Positions 24,550 to 33,114 of a stretch of DNA of 38,083 bases are shown piece by piece. The DNA lies in the NCBI GenBank assembly GCA_026387315.1, contig JAPLLY010000009.1:1-38083 (forward strand). Direction: 5' to 3'. The position numbers were made by a program, and so were the translations under genes. Below the pieces are notes generated by a model. It worked only from the letters and a program-made list of their open reading frames with translations. It made no database searches and was not told the origin of the DNA. The first letter of the stretch is position 1; each line of letters begins with the position of its first letter. This stretch comes from Candidatus Omnitrophota bacterium. Its GTDB lineage: Bacteria; Omnitrophota; Gorgyraeia; Gygaellales; Profunditerraquicolaceae.

Positions 24550-26754
24550 ATGAAAAAGATAAAACCCATAATTGTCTTATTGGTGGCAATAATATTTTTA
24601 TGCCCGGCGCCTGTATCGGCAATCGCGCAATACCAGGAGGTTAATACTAGCCGAGGGAAGGTTATTGTCGGCTTGGATAGAGAAAAGGCGTATCAGATGT
24701 TTGGTGCCCCTGCCTCTAAGGGTGATGGCCTCTGGTATTATGCTGGCCCTGCTCCTGCGGGGTTTTTTGTTAATTTTTCTGAAACCCCCAGTATACTGCT
24801 GTATCCTAATTTCTGCCAGGCCGCCGTGGGTATTCCTTTAGAATTTAAAGTTTTCTTGAGCCTGCCGGATTCAGGAGTACGGGATATTACCAAAGAGGCG
24901 CAATTAGTATTTGATCGGCCAGAGTGTGCCAGACTTGCGGGGCCGGGAGTGATTATTCCAAAGAAAGCAGGAGAATATTCGGCATTAGCGATATACCAGG
25001 AGGTTCTCAGCAACTCTCTTTATATACAGATCCAGGAGCCTAAGGAAAGCAAGCAAAAAGAGAAGGAGAAGTTATTAAGTATAGATGTCCTGCCTTATCG
25101 GCCATTGGTTCCGATTGGAGGTTTGGCCGATTTCATAGCCCTGGGCACATTCTTTAATTATGATTTAAATGAATATTCGGTAAGAGATATAAGCCAAGAG
25201 GCAACCTGGTCTATGCGCCAGCGGCCGAATCTGGCCTGGAATAAGAAAGAGGGCAACCGGCTGTATTTTTTAGAGAAGGGACAGGCGGAAGTTTTGTCTA
25301 AATACAAAGAAACAAAAAGTTTTCTTCAGCGCGTAGAGATAAAGGACAAAGTAGATTTTGGAGTAAAAAGATTAAAACATGTTCTTGTTCTGCCTGAGGT
25401 TATGATTGTGTTGCTTAACAGTAATATAAATATGAGAGTTTTTGGTACTTATTACGACAACAGCGTTGTAGAATTAACTCAGGAGGTAAAATGGAAAATA
25501 ACCGGCCCGGATATATTAGAGTCGAATAAAAACGGATATTTTTTTGCTAAATCCGAAGGGGTTACTGAAGTAACCGCGGCTAAGGATGGCGTGGAAGGCC
25601 TGCCGATAAAGGTAGTAGTGGTGAATAAAAGCGCTCATTTTCTCAATGCAGGCTCAATCGTTAATTCCGATCAAGAAAATGCTCCTGATCGCAATACGCT
25701 GGAGGAGATTAAGAATAATGCCGAGAAACTAAAAGAAAACTTTTCGGTAAAGAAAAAAGAACTCAAGGAGATCAAGATTACGCCTAAGTCATTGGAGATA
25801 GGCTTAGGGGAAGAGGGGGAGCTCTTGGCTGCTGGAATCTATAATGATGGCAGCTTGAGCGATTTGACTATTCTGGGAAACTGGGGCATCCTGGATAAAG
25901 GCATAGCTACTGTATCAGGCGGAAATGTCGCTTGTGCTTCCGTGGGCCAGACCAGCGCGTATGTTGAGTTTAAAGGGGTGCGCAGTGAATACGCCAGGGT
26001 AGTTGTGGGAGGGCCAAGGTTGGCCTCACTTTTATTGACCCCGCAGAGCCTAAAGATTCCTAGAGATGGGAAAGCTAACCTTAAGGTGCAGGGAAATTAT
26101 TATGATCATTCACAGCGGGATCTCACGGCGCAAGTTAGTTGGGGCATAGAAGGGCAGGTTGTGAAAATAGAAAATGGAGTTGCCTGGCCCCTGAAGTTTG
26201 GCCAGTCTAAAATCTATGCGGAATATTCCCGTTTAAAGAGTAATGCCGCTAGTATCGATGTAATTTTAACTCCGGGCTGGCTGCTTTGGTTATTGGCGAA
26301 AATCATCCTGGCCTTGTTGCTGGGTATCCTTTGCGTAGCCCTCATATTATATTTATTGGCACAGAATAAAGGAAGGCAACTACGATTATTAAAGGATAAG
26401 CCGCGTGAGTTTATCTTGGGTTTACATGAGAATGCCACCCGGTTAGTTACTATTTTTGGCCTGTGCTATGATGTTTATACTTTTCCGCTCTTCTACGCTG
26501 AGCTCGCCAAACAGAAGTTCTTAGTTGAAAGTAATGTTTTTTTAAATTTCTCCATAAAGTTCGAAGAAGCCAAATACAGCCAACATGTTTTGCAGGATAG
26601 TGATGTGGCGGCGGCGGTAAATGATTATAATATTTTTTTTGAGAGATTATGTAAAAATCAAAGCCGGTTGCTTTCCTTCTATAGATATTGCCTGGCCCTG
26701 ATACATTGCCAACCGATTTTTATTTTTTCGGGCCGTTTCCTTCTAACTGATTGA
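24550..26754 (+). CDS. Exported multi-Ig-like (Big-type) protein with C-terminal TM and DUF4129-like tail
   Basis: 734 residues from the ATG at 24550; a TTG at 24535 lies inside the preceding gene. Signal peptide ~1-28, then a short module (VIVGLDREKAYQMFGAPASK) like SmpA/BamE. About five Big-type domains follow, each ending in a VxxA/TxVxV pattern (e.g. KITPKSLEIGLGEEGELLA; LLTPQSLKIPRDGKANLKV). TM ~577-605, then a ~130-residue cytoplasmic tail with FEEAKYS and DVAAAVNDYN, like the DUF4129 end of TgpA proteins. With the upstream 902-residue protein it looks like a split, transglutaminase-free counterpart of TgpA. Likely periplasmic, possibly spanning toward the wall or outer membrane. Confidence 0.78.
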   Translation: MKKIKPIIVLLVAIIFLCPAPVSAIAQYQEVNTSRGKVIVGLDREKAYQMFGAPASKGDGLWYYAGPAPAGFFVNFSETPSILLYPNFCQAAVGIPLEFKVFLSLPDSGVRDITKEAQLVFDRPECARLAGPGVIIPKKAGEYSALAIYQEVLSNSLYIQIQEPKESKQKEKEKLLSIDVLPYRPLVPIGGLADFIALGTFFNYDLNEYSVRDISQEATWSMRQRPNLAWNKKEGNRLYFLEKGQAEVLSKYKETKSFLQRVEIKDKVDFGVKRLKHVLVLPEVMIVLLNSNINMRVFGTYYDNSVVELTQEVKWKITGPDILESNKNGYFFAKSEGVTEVTAAKDGVEGLPIKVVVVNKSAHFLNAGSIVNSDQENAPDRNTLEEIKNNAEKLKENFSVKKKELKEIKITPKSLEIGLGEEGELLAAGIYNDGSLSDLTILGNWGILDKGIATVSGGNVACASVGQTSAYVEFKGVRSEYARVVVGGPRLASLLLTPQSLKIPRDGKANLKVQGNYYDHSQRDLTAQVSWGIEGQVVKIENGVAWPLKFGQSKIYAEYSRLKSNAASIDVILTPGWLLWLLAKIILALLLGILCVALILYLLAQNKGRQLRLLKDKPREFILGLHENATRLVTIFGLCYDVYTFPLFYAELAKQKFLVESNVFLNFSIKFEEAKYSQHVLQDSDVAAAVNDYNIFFERLCKNQSRLLSFYRYCLALIHCQPIFIFSGRFLLTD

Positions 26755-26784
26755 TATTGTGTAAGTTCTGAAGGAACGATACAA

Positions 26785-28344
26785 ATGATAAATAAACAAG
26801 AAAAGATTAATAATTTAAAATATTCTAAAGAAAAAATTCAGGAATCTATTACTTTGCTTAAGGATTTAGTTGCCGATAGCCAGCAGTTGGTTTCTTTAAC
26901 TAGAGAGCAAAGAATCCAGCTGATTACTGTAACCGGCCAACTTTCGCGCCCGGACCGGGATGAAATAAGAAAACGAAAAAAAGATTGCCAGCGCGTTAAA
27001 AAACAAAAAGTTGATAATTACCAGCGTGTTATTCGGGCTTCTACCGGTATCCGCAGCGCCCGTCAGTCGGCTGTATTTTCCGCGCCGTTGCAGGTTCCGG
27101 CAAGCGCAGTAGATCTAGGAGGTGACCGGCCGGAATTAATCACTCCCCGGGCTTGTTATGTCTGTAAAAGTGAATTTAAGCGGCTGCATTTTTTTTATGA
27201 CGCCTTGTGCCCGCGTTGCGCGGATTTTAATTATCAAAAACGTTTTCAATCAGCGCCTCTTGCCAGCCAAGTCGCTTTAATTACCGGTTCCCGCCTAAAG
27301 ATTGGTTATCAGGCGGCGCTGATGATGCTGCGCGCGGGGGCCCAAGTTATAGCGACTACGCGTTTTCCGGTAGATTCCGCGCTACGGTATTCTGGCGAGA
27401 AAGATTTTGCAAAGTGGAGCCAGCGGTTACATATCTATGGATTAGACTTGCGTCACACGCCGAGTGTTGAAATTTTTTGTAACTTTGTTCAACAAAAATA
27501 TGAGCGCCTGGATATCTTGATTAATAACGCGGCTCAAACAGTGAGAAGGCCGCCGGGATTTTACGCGCATTTGTTGGAAAACGAAAATATAAAATTCCAA
27601 GATTTACCGGATAATACGCGTCAATTGCTGGGATCTTTCCAGGAGTGCAAGAAAAAACTTTTAGATATTTCTAGTAATCATTCGCCAACGGATTTAGCTC
27701 TTCCGATTGCCTGGAACCAAAAAGCCCCGGGTGTGGGCATTTTTGCTTCGGCTAAACTTTCTCAGATTCCGTATACCCATGATCATACTTTACCCGCGCA
27801 GGAGGTTTTTCCTCAGGGCAAATTGGACGCGGATTTACAGCAGCTAGATTTGCGTCAAACCAACAGCTGGCGGCTTTGTCTGGGCCAAATACCTACCGCG
27901 GAGATGATTGAGATTCAGCTGGTGAACGCGATCGCGCCTTTTGTCTTATGTAATAAATTATCGGCGATGATGAAACGCCAAAATACCGGGCAAAAACACA
28001 TTGTGAATGTATCAGCGATGGAAGGAAAGTTTTCGCGCTATATTAAGACCGAGCGCCATCCGCATACCAATATGGCTAAAGCCGCTTTAAATATGTTAAC
28101 CCATACTTCTGCCAGAGATTTGGCTAAAAACGGAATTTTCATGAATTCCGTGGACACCGGATGGGTGACGGATGAGGATCCGGCCGCTCTTTCGGCGCGC
28201 AAGCAAGAAAGGCATGATTTCCAGCCCCCCTTAGACATTGTGGATGGGGCGGCCAGAGTGTGTGACCCGTTTTTTGACGGGATAATTACCGGCAAGCATT
28301 GGTGTGGTAAGTTCCTAAAAGATTATTTCCCGGTTGCCTGGTAA
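26785..28344 (+). CDS. SDR-family protein with N-terminal zinc ribbon and non-canonical active site
   Basis: 519 residues, about twice a normal SDR. Residues 1-~115 are helical and charged; a four-Cys ribbon follows (C124-x2-C127...C142-x2-C145). The SDR fold starts near 160 with TGSRLKIGY (the dinucleotide loop) and has ILINNAAQ. The active-site region reads NVSAMEGK (Ser410) ... [12 protein letters not shown] (Lys432): the Tyr of the YxxxK motif is replaced by Thr428, with the nearest Tyr at about 419. The later MNSVDTGWV stretch is SDR-like. Related proteins with the [13 protein letters not shown] form occur in eukaryotes as far as I recall, so this is a family trait rather than a sequencing error. 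Substrate unknown. The start has only weak RBS support. Confidence 0.85.
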   Translation: MINKQEKINNLKYSKEKIQESITLLKDLVADSQQLVSLTREQRIQLITVTGQLSRPDRDEIRKRKKDCQRVKKQKVDNYQRVIRASTGIRSARQSAVFSAPLQVPASAVDLGGDRPELITPRACYVCKSEFKRLHFFYDALCPRCADFNYQKRFQSAPLASQVALITGSRLKIGYQAALMMLRAGAQVIATTRFPVDSALRYSGEKDFAKWSQRLHIYGLDLRHTPSVEIFCNFVQQKYERLDILINNAAQTVRRPPGFYAHLLENENIKFQDLPDNTRQLLGSFQECKKKLLDISSNHSPTDLALPIAWNQKAPGVGIFASAKLSQIPYTHDHTLPAQEVFPQGKLDADLQQLDLRQTNSWRLCLGQIPTAEMIEIQLVNAIAPFVLCNKLSAMMKRQNTGQKHIVNVSAMEGKFSRYIKTERHPHTNMAKAALNMLTHTSARDLAKNGIFMNSVDTGWVTDEDPAALSARKQERHDFQPPLDIVDGAARVCDPFFDGIITGKHWCGKFLKDYFPVAW

Positions 28345-28353
28345 ATTGCCTGA

Positions 28354-28381
28354 AACCTATCACCTAAAACCTAGCACCTAA
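28354..28381. repeat. Short tandem repeat, 2 x 14 bp
   Basis: Two adjacent 14-nt units, AACCTATCACCTAA and AACCTAGCACCTAA, differing at one base, just upstream of the promoter at 28389. Confidence 0.75.
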
Positions 28382-28388
28382 AATATCC

Positions 28389-28417
28389 TTGATATAATCG
28401 GTTATTGCGTATATAAT
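28389..28417 (+). promoter_or_regulatory. Sigma70-type promoter TTGATA-N17-TATAAT
   Basis: -35 TTGATA (28389-28394), 17-nt spacer, -10 TATAAT (28412-28417). The 16 nt at 28381-28396 are identical to those at the 4750 promoter. It leaves a ~84-nt AT-rich leader before the flavoenzyme gene at 28508. Confidence 0.75.
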
Positions 28418-28507
28418 TATAAAAATAATTATTTGTTTTTATTTATCAAATCTAAAAAGCGAACCTTCTGGTTTTTTTAGATCAATTCTTTAAAAGAAAG
28501 AGAATTA

Positions 28508-29590
28508 ATGAATACTGAATTTAAAGATTTATTTATTGGCGATTTAAAGATCCAGCTGCCGATTATTCAGGGCGGTATGGGAGTGCGCGTATCAAATTCA
28601 TCTTTGGTTTCCGCGGTATCCCAGGAAGGGGCGCTGGGGGTGATTGCGGCCGTGGGTTTGGGAGAGGAAGTCGAAAATAGCCAGATGAGTTATCCGCAAC
28701 GTTCTTGCGTATCTTTTGCGCAGAGTATCCGAGCTACCCGTCAGAAAACTAAAAATCCATTCGGCGTGAATATTATGTGTGTTTTGACTAACTATGAAGA
28801 TTTAGTCAATGCCGCGCAGAATGAATCCGTGGATGTGATTATTTCCGGAGCGGGATTACCGCTGAGATTACCGGCTTTAATTAAAAATACTAAAACTAAA
28901 TTGATCCCGATCGTTTCAAGCGCCCGGGCAGCCAGCATTATTTGCAGTAGTTGGCAAAGGCGGTATAAGCGCCTGCCGGATGCTTTGATTGTGGAAGGGC
29001 CTTTGGCCGGAGGGCATTTAGGGTACAGCTTTGCCGAACTTGAGGATAAAGAAAATTTTTCTTTAGAGAATATTCTGCAGAAAGTTATAATCGTCGCGCG
29101 GGGGTTTGAAAATGGCTCGGCCAAGATTCCGGTGATTGCCGCCGGCGGTATTTTTGACGGCCAAGATATTGCTAAATTTATACGCTTAGGCGCCAGCGGC
29201 GTTCAAATGGGCACGCGCTTTGTTTGCACGCATGAGTGTGATGTGGCCCAGGAATACAAGGAAACGTATCTGGCGGCTAAACAGGAGGATATTGTGGTTA
29301 TTCAAAGCCCGGTCGGGCTGCCGGGTAGAGTTATCCGCAATGAGTTTGTTAAGCGCATAATCCAGGGCGCGCGGATTGATTTTGATTGCCAGTATCATTG
29401 TTTATCTACCTGTGATCCGAAAAAAGTAAATTATTGTATTGCTAAAGCCCTGCTGAATGCCTCCCGGGGCCAGATGGATAAAGGTTTTGCCATGTGCGGA
29501 AGTAATGCTTATCGCATTCAAAATATAGTTTCGGTAAAAGAATTAATTTCTGAGCTGGTAGCTGAAACGAGAGCTAGCTTACACACTTAA
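28508..29590 (+). CDS. Nitronate monooxygenase / FabK-like flavin oxidoreductase
   Basis: 360 residues, TIM-barrel NPD family. FMN-binding features: PIIQGGMGVRVSNSSLVSAV at the start, FGVNIM, ISGAGLPLRLP, VEGPLAGGHLG and PVIAAGGIFDGQDIAKFIRL with VQMGTRF. It ends with a Cys-containing tail (CQYHCLSTCDPKKVNYC...AMCGSNAYR) seen in a subgroup of these enzymes. Members either oxidise nitronates or reduce enoyl-ACP (FabK); the sequence alone does not decide. It is monocistronic with its own promoter and a purine-rich RBS. Confidence 0.9.
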   Translation: MNTEFKDLFIGDLKIQLPIIQGGMGVRVSNSSLVSAVSQEGALGVIAAVGLGEEVENSQMSYPQRSCVSFAQSIRATRQKTKNPFGVNIMCVLTNYEDLVNAAQNESVDVIISGAGLPLRLPALIKNTKTKLIPIVSSARAASIICSSWQRRYKRLPDALIVEGPLAGGHLGYSFAELEDKENFSLENILQKVIIVARGFENGSAKIPVIAAGGIFDGQDIAKFIRLGASGVQMGTRFVCTHECDVAQEYKETYLAAKQEDIVVIQSPVGLPGRVIRNEFVKRIIQGARIDFDCQYHCLSTCDPKKVNYCIAKALLNASRGQMDKGFAMCGSNAYRIQNIVSVKELISELVAETRASLHT

Positions 29591-29609
29591 TAACCTAGAA
29601 ATTATATTA

Positions 29610-29636
29610 GATCCTTCGGCTGTTAGCCTCAGGATC
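29610..29636 (+). terminator. Hairpin after the flavoenzyme gene, possible terminator
   Basis: GATCCT/AGGATC outer stem and GGCT/AGCC inner stem separated by a TC/TC mismatch, GTT loop. It lies 20 bp after the stop. The downstream sequence is A-rich then five Ts, so Rho-independent activity is uncertain. Confidence 0.4.
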
Positions 29637-29664
29637 AAGAAAAGTTTTTAGGTTAAAACTTTCC

Positions 29665-30111
29665 TTGAAATTTAAAGAAATCCTGGTTAAGCTTATCCGG
29701 CAGCACAACAGCCCGCAGGAGATCGCCTTAGGCGCCGGGATCGGGGCGTTTATTTCCGTCCTGCCGGTTTATGGGCTGCACACTGTTTTAGTTATACTGG
29801 CGGCAATCATTGTGCGGCCGGCTAATAAAATAGCTATTTTTCTGGGTACGAATCTTTCTCTTCCTCCAACCGTTCCTTTTATAACCTGGGCCGGATATGA
29901 GATCGGCAGGTTTATTTTAAAAGGAAACTTACCGCCTTTGAGCTGGGATTTTTTTAAGCATCTGACTTTTGCCAAAATAGCTAATTTATATTGGCCTTTA
30001 TTCTTAGGTAGTATAATTTTAGGCCTGACTTGCGCGATTGTAATTTATATCCTGACTTTTTTGGTGGTGAAGAGGATAAAATTAAAGAACCAGCCATGGC
30101 GCCGGAAGTAA
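29665..30111 (+). CDS. DUF2062 small membrane protein
   Basis: 148 residues from a TTG start (KFKEILVKLIRQHNSPQEIALG). The DUF2062 hallmarks are present: GxGxF-x-SVLPVYGLHT, then TMs, NKIAIFLGTNLSLPP, a Pro-rich PFI-x-W segment and a C-terminal TM (~115-138). The family is widespread and poorly understood, often near glycosyltransferases or acyltransferases. It overlaps the next gene by 16 bp. Confidence 0.85.
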   Translation: MKFKEILVKLIRQHNSPQEIALGAGIGAFISVLPVYGLHTVLVILAAIIVRPANKIAIFLGTNLSLPPTVPFITWAGYEIGRFILKGNLPPLSWDFFKHLTFAKIANLYWPLFLGSIILGLTCAIVIYILTFLVVKRIKLKNQPWRRK

Positions 30112-30743
30112 TCATAAGGAAATTCCAAGCTAAAGATAGAGCCGCGGTCAGGCAAATTGCCTATGCTACCGCGTTAATGGGAGAGCCTGCCGGATTATTT
30201 TTCCAGGGCCAGGAAGTAATCAGCGACGCTTTTAGCCTGTATTTTACGGATTATGAACCTGGCTCATGTTTTGTAGCCGAAATTAATGATCAAATCGCAG
30301 GCTATCTTATCGGCGCTAAAAATAAAATTGCCGCCGAAACAATACTTAACCGGCAGATTGCCCTGCCTTTATTTCTCAAGGCTTTAAAAAGCGGGATTTT
30401 TTTAAGCCTAAAAAACCTGATTTTTATTTTTAGCTGCTTAAAAGACCTGTTGATTAATGGAATTAAAACTCCGGATTTTAATCGGGCGTATCCGGCTACT
30501 TTTCATATCAATATTAAAGATGGTTACCGGGGCAAGGGGATTGGCGCCAAGTTAATTAATACCTATTTAGAATATCTTAAAATAGAAGGGATACCCGGAA
30601 CGCATTTAGCCACGATGTCGGATCGAGCGGCTAATTTCTTTCTCTCTCAGGGGTTCCAGCAATTATATAAAGGCCGGCGTTCATATTTCAGGCATATTTT
30701 GCGCCGCGATGTCCCGCTTTATATTTTTGGCAAGCGCCTATAA
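30096..30743 (+). CDS. GNAT-family N-acetyltransferase
   Basis: 215 residues from the ATG at 30096, where the acetyltransferase fold begins (VIIRKFQAKDRAAVRQIAY); an upstream in-frame start at 30030 would lie deep in the DUF2062 gene. The acetyl-CoA motif reads YRGKGIGAKLINTYLEYL and is followed by the motif-B-like NFFLSQGFQQLYKGRRS. Substrate unknown. It overlaps the preceding gene by 16 bp in another frame and has no clear RBS, so translational coupling is likely. Confidence 0.85.
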   Translation: MAPEVIIRKFQAKDRAAVRQIAYATALMGEPAGLFFQGQEVISDAFSLYFTDYEPGSCFVAEINDQIAGYLIGAKNKIAAETILNRQIALPLFLKALKSGIFLSLKNLIFIFSCLKDLLINGIKTPDFNRAYPATFHINIKDGYRGKGIGAKLINTYLEYLKIEGIPGTHLATMSDRAANFFLSQGFQQLYKGRRSYFRHILRRDVPLYIFGKRL

Positions 30744-30866
30744 ATCAAGGGGACGGTTCATTTTTCTTTGATTTACCTGTGTAGACCTACGCGGTCTACA
30801 TATATGTAGACCGCGTAGGTCTACGTGGTTCGCAGGAATGATGGTGTTAAAAAATAGAACCATTCC
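30742..30866. repeat. REP-like GGGGACGGTTC element with nested 44-bp palindrome
   Basis: The left arm (AATCAAGGGGACGGTTCA from 30743) begins at the stop codon of the GNAT gene; a diverged right arm (AAAATAGAACCATTCC) lies near 30851-30866. Between them is the perfect palindrome at 30781-30824, flanked by G-T wobble pairs that extend the stem in RNA. It sits just before the efflux operon. Confidence 0.75.
30781..30824. repeat. Perfect 44-bp palindrome
   Basis: 22-nt arms with no loop, centred between 30802 and 30803 (arms begin GTAGACCTACGCGG). Half of the arm is itself partly repeated (GTAGACC...GTCTAC). Confidence 0.95.
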
Positions 30867-30896
30867 TTTTTTTTCTAAAGGAGCAAGGAAAAGCAG

Positions 30897-32159
30897 ATGA
30901 AGTTAATGTCAGCTTTTATTTTGGGGGTTATTTTTTTGATTGCCGGAGCTGGTAATATCTGCGCGGCCCAAGAGATACTTACTTGGGGCGCTTGTATTCA
31001 GGAGGCGGCTAAGAATCATCCGGATTTGATTGCTGCCGGACAAATAATTAAACAGTCCGAGGCCTCTAAACAGCAAACTGCCAGCGGTTTGTTTCCTCAG
31101 ATAACTTCAAGCCTAAGCGCGCAAACTGCCCAAAGCAGCGGCCAGGAAACCAATACCTATAGTTATGGAGTAAGCGGGACGCAGCTTTTATTTGACGGGA
31201 TTAAAACGATCAATAATGTAAACGCCGCCTCCGAGAATATCGCCTCGTCAAAACAAAGTTTCAGGTTTACTTCAGTTACGGTGAGATTTCGGTTGCGCAG
31301 CGCGTTTATCGATCTTTTAGAGGCCCAGGAGATGCTGCGTATTGCTGAAGAAATTTATAATATCAGAAGAGGCAACTTAGAATTAATTGTCCTGCGTTAT
31401 GAGTCGGGCCTGGAGCATAAAGGCGCGTTATTAACCGCGGAAGCGGATTTGGCTCAAGCGCGATACGGGATCTCGCAAACTAAAAGAGCGGTTCAGGTTG
31501 CTCAGAGGGAGCTGGTTAAAGAGATGGGTAGAAAACAATTGACTCCTCTGTGCGCGCGGGGAGATTTTCAGGTAAAAGATAACGCGCCAAAGGAACCGGA
31601 TTTTGAACTGTTGGCAAAAAATAACCCTTCTTTGCAGCAGCTTATCGCCCAAAAGCGTTCAGCGGAGTTTAGCCTAAAATCCGCTTATGCTAATTTTTAC
31701 CCGGAAATTACCGGCAGCGCGGGAGCCAGCCGGACAGGTGACCGTTGGAGCCCGCAAGATAAGCAATGGGACCTGGGGGTTAGTTTATCACTGCCTTTAT
31801 TTGAAGGCGGCTTAAGAATAGCGCAGGTTTCCCAGGCCCGGGCTTTAGTTAAGCAATTGGAAGCCAACCAGAGGAGCGCTCTGGATAACGTTATTTTAAC
31901 TTTACAACAAAATTGGGCAATATTGCAAGACGCGATAGAAAATGTTTCGGTGCAGAATAAAGCCTTGCTGGCTGCCCAGGAGCGCTCGAAAATTGCCCAG
32001 GCGCAATATTCGGTGGGGTTTGTTAGTTTTGATAACTGGACGATTATTGAGGATAATCTGGTAAAAGCTAAGCGGGATTATCTGTATGCTCAGGCCGCGG
32101 CGCTGTTGGCTGAGGCAAAGTGGATTCAGGCGAAAGGAGAAGTTTTAGAATATGGATAA
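30897..32159 (+). CDS. TolC-family outer-membrane efflux protein
   Basis: 420 residues. Signal peptide ~1-24 (ending AAQ). Two OEP-type repeats follow: NHPDLIAAGQIIKQSEASKQQ with GLFPQITSSLSAQ, and NPSLQQLIAQKRSAEFSLKSA with ANFYPEITGSAGAS, each a helical hairpin plus beta strands. WDLGVSLSLPLFEGGLR is the characteristic strand before the periplasmic helices. It forms the outer-membrane channel for the MacA/MacB proteins encoded next. AAGGA seven bases before the ATG. It overlaps the next gene by 8 bp. Confidence 0.92.
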   Translation: MKLMSAFILGVIFLIAGAGNICAAQEILTWGACIQEAAKNHPDLIAAGQIIKQSEASKQQTASGLFPQITSSLSAQTAQSSGQETNTYSYGVSGTQLLFDGIKTINNVNAASENIASSKQSFRFTSVTVRFRLRSAFIDLLEAQEMLRIAEEIYNIRRGNLELIVLRYESGLEHKGALLTAEADLAQARYGISQTKRAVQVAQRELVKEMGRKQLTPLCARGDFQVKDNAPKEPDFELLAKNNPSLQQLIAQKRSAEFSLKSAYANFYPEITGSAGASRTGDRWSPQDKQWDLGVSLSLPLFEGGLRIAQVSQARALVKQLEANQRSALDNVILTLQQNWAILQDAIENVSVQNKALLAAQERSKIAQAQYSVGFVSFDNWTIIEDNLVKAKRDYLYAQAAALLAEAKWIQAKGEVLEYG

Positions 32160-33105
32160 AAAATTAAAAATAATTTTAGTTATGGCGGGAGTTTTAATCG
32201 CGGGTGTGTTTTTGGTTTCCAAGCTTAAGCCAAAAGCGGATACGGATAATCTGGTCAGGGAAGTAATGGTTACCAGGGGCAGTATTCAGACGATTATTTC
32301 AACTACCGGAACGGTTTTACCTAAGAATCGCCTGGAAGTCAGGCCTCCGGTGGGCGGCCGCATAGAAAGTATTTTTAAAGCCGGGACTACGCTGGCCTGG
32401 ATGAGCTCAACCGAAAGAGCGGCGCTCCTAGACGCTGCCCGCGGCCAAGGAGAAGAAAAGTTAAAATATTGGCAAGAGGCTTATAAGCCGATCGCCTTAT
32501 TGGCGCCGATTGACGCGGAGGTGATTGTTGCCACCACTCAACCCGGACAAACCGTAACTACCTCCGACGCGGTGATCGTATTATCGGATACGTTGATTGG
32601 CCGGGCCCAGGTGGATGAAACTGATATTAGAAAAATAAAGCTGGGGCAAAAAGCCCAAATTATACTGGATGCTTATCCGGATACTAAAATTAACGCTGTT
32701 GTTGAGCATATGTATTATGAGTCTCAGACGGTAAATAATGTGACTATTTATCCGGTGGACCTTATTCCAGAGAGTATCCCGGATTTTTTTCGTTCCGGGA
32801 TGAATACTACCATAAATTTTATCGAAAACAGTAAAGAAAATATTCTGTTGGTTCCGGCCGAAGCAGTGTATCAAGATAAAGAGGAAAGCTTTGTTTTGCT
32901 TAAAAAAGAGGGGCAAAGCGGCCTGCTGCAGCAGCCGGTTAAATTAGGGATAACTGATGATAAGTTTATCGAGGTCTCCTCCGGAGTAAGCGAAAAAGAT
33001 ATTGTGGTAATAAAAAATAAAAAATTCATGCTTCCTAAAAGCGATACCGGCAGCAGCCCGTTTACGCCGTTTGGCCAGAAAAAACCTTCAACGGCCAAAA
33101 AATAA
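32152..33105 (+). CDS. macA: MacA-like periplasmic adaptor
   Basis: 317 residues. N-terminal TM ~5-23, then adaptor domains: VTRGSIQTIISTTGTVLPKN, GGRIESIF, LAWMSSTERAALLDAA, a lipoyl-type strand set (LLAPIDAEVIVATTQPGQTV), the beta-barrel (ADETDI-like AQVDETDIRKIKLGQKAQI) and a membrane-proximal end (VYQDKEESFVLL). Joins MacB in the inner membrane to the TolC channel. Compared with what I recall of relatives, the stretch between GGRIESI and TLAWMSS is short by several residues (only FKAGT), where the first lipoyl half-motif normally reads with a DxVKKGQ-like turn. The MacB gene follows after nine bases. Confidence 0.88.
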   Translation: MDKKLKIILVMAGVLIAGVFLVSKLKPKADTDNLVREVMVTRGSIQTIISTTGTVLPKNRLEVRPPVGGRIESIFKAGTTLAWMSSTERAALLDAARGQGEEKLKYWQEAYKPIALLAPIDAEVIVATTQPGQTVTTSDAVIVLSDTLIGRAQVDETDIRKIKLGQKAQIILDAYPDTKINAVVEHMYYESQTVNNVTIYPVDLIPESIPDFFRSGMNTTINFIENSKENILLVPAEAVYQDKEESFVLLKKEGQSGLLQQPVKLGITDDKFIEVSSGVSEKDIVVIKNKKFMLPKSDTGSSPFTPFGQKKPSTAKK

Positions 33106-33114
33106 TTTCTAAAA

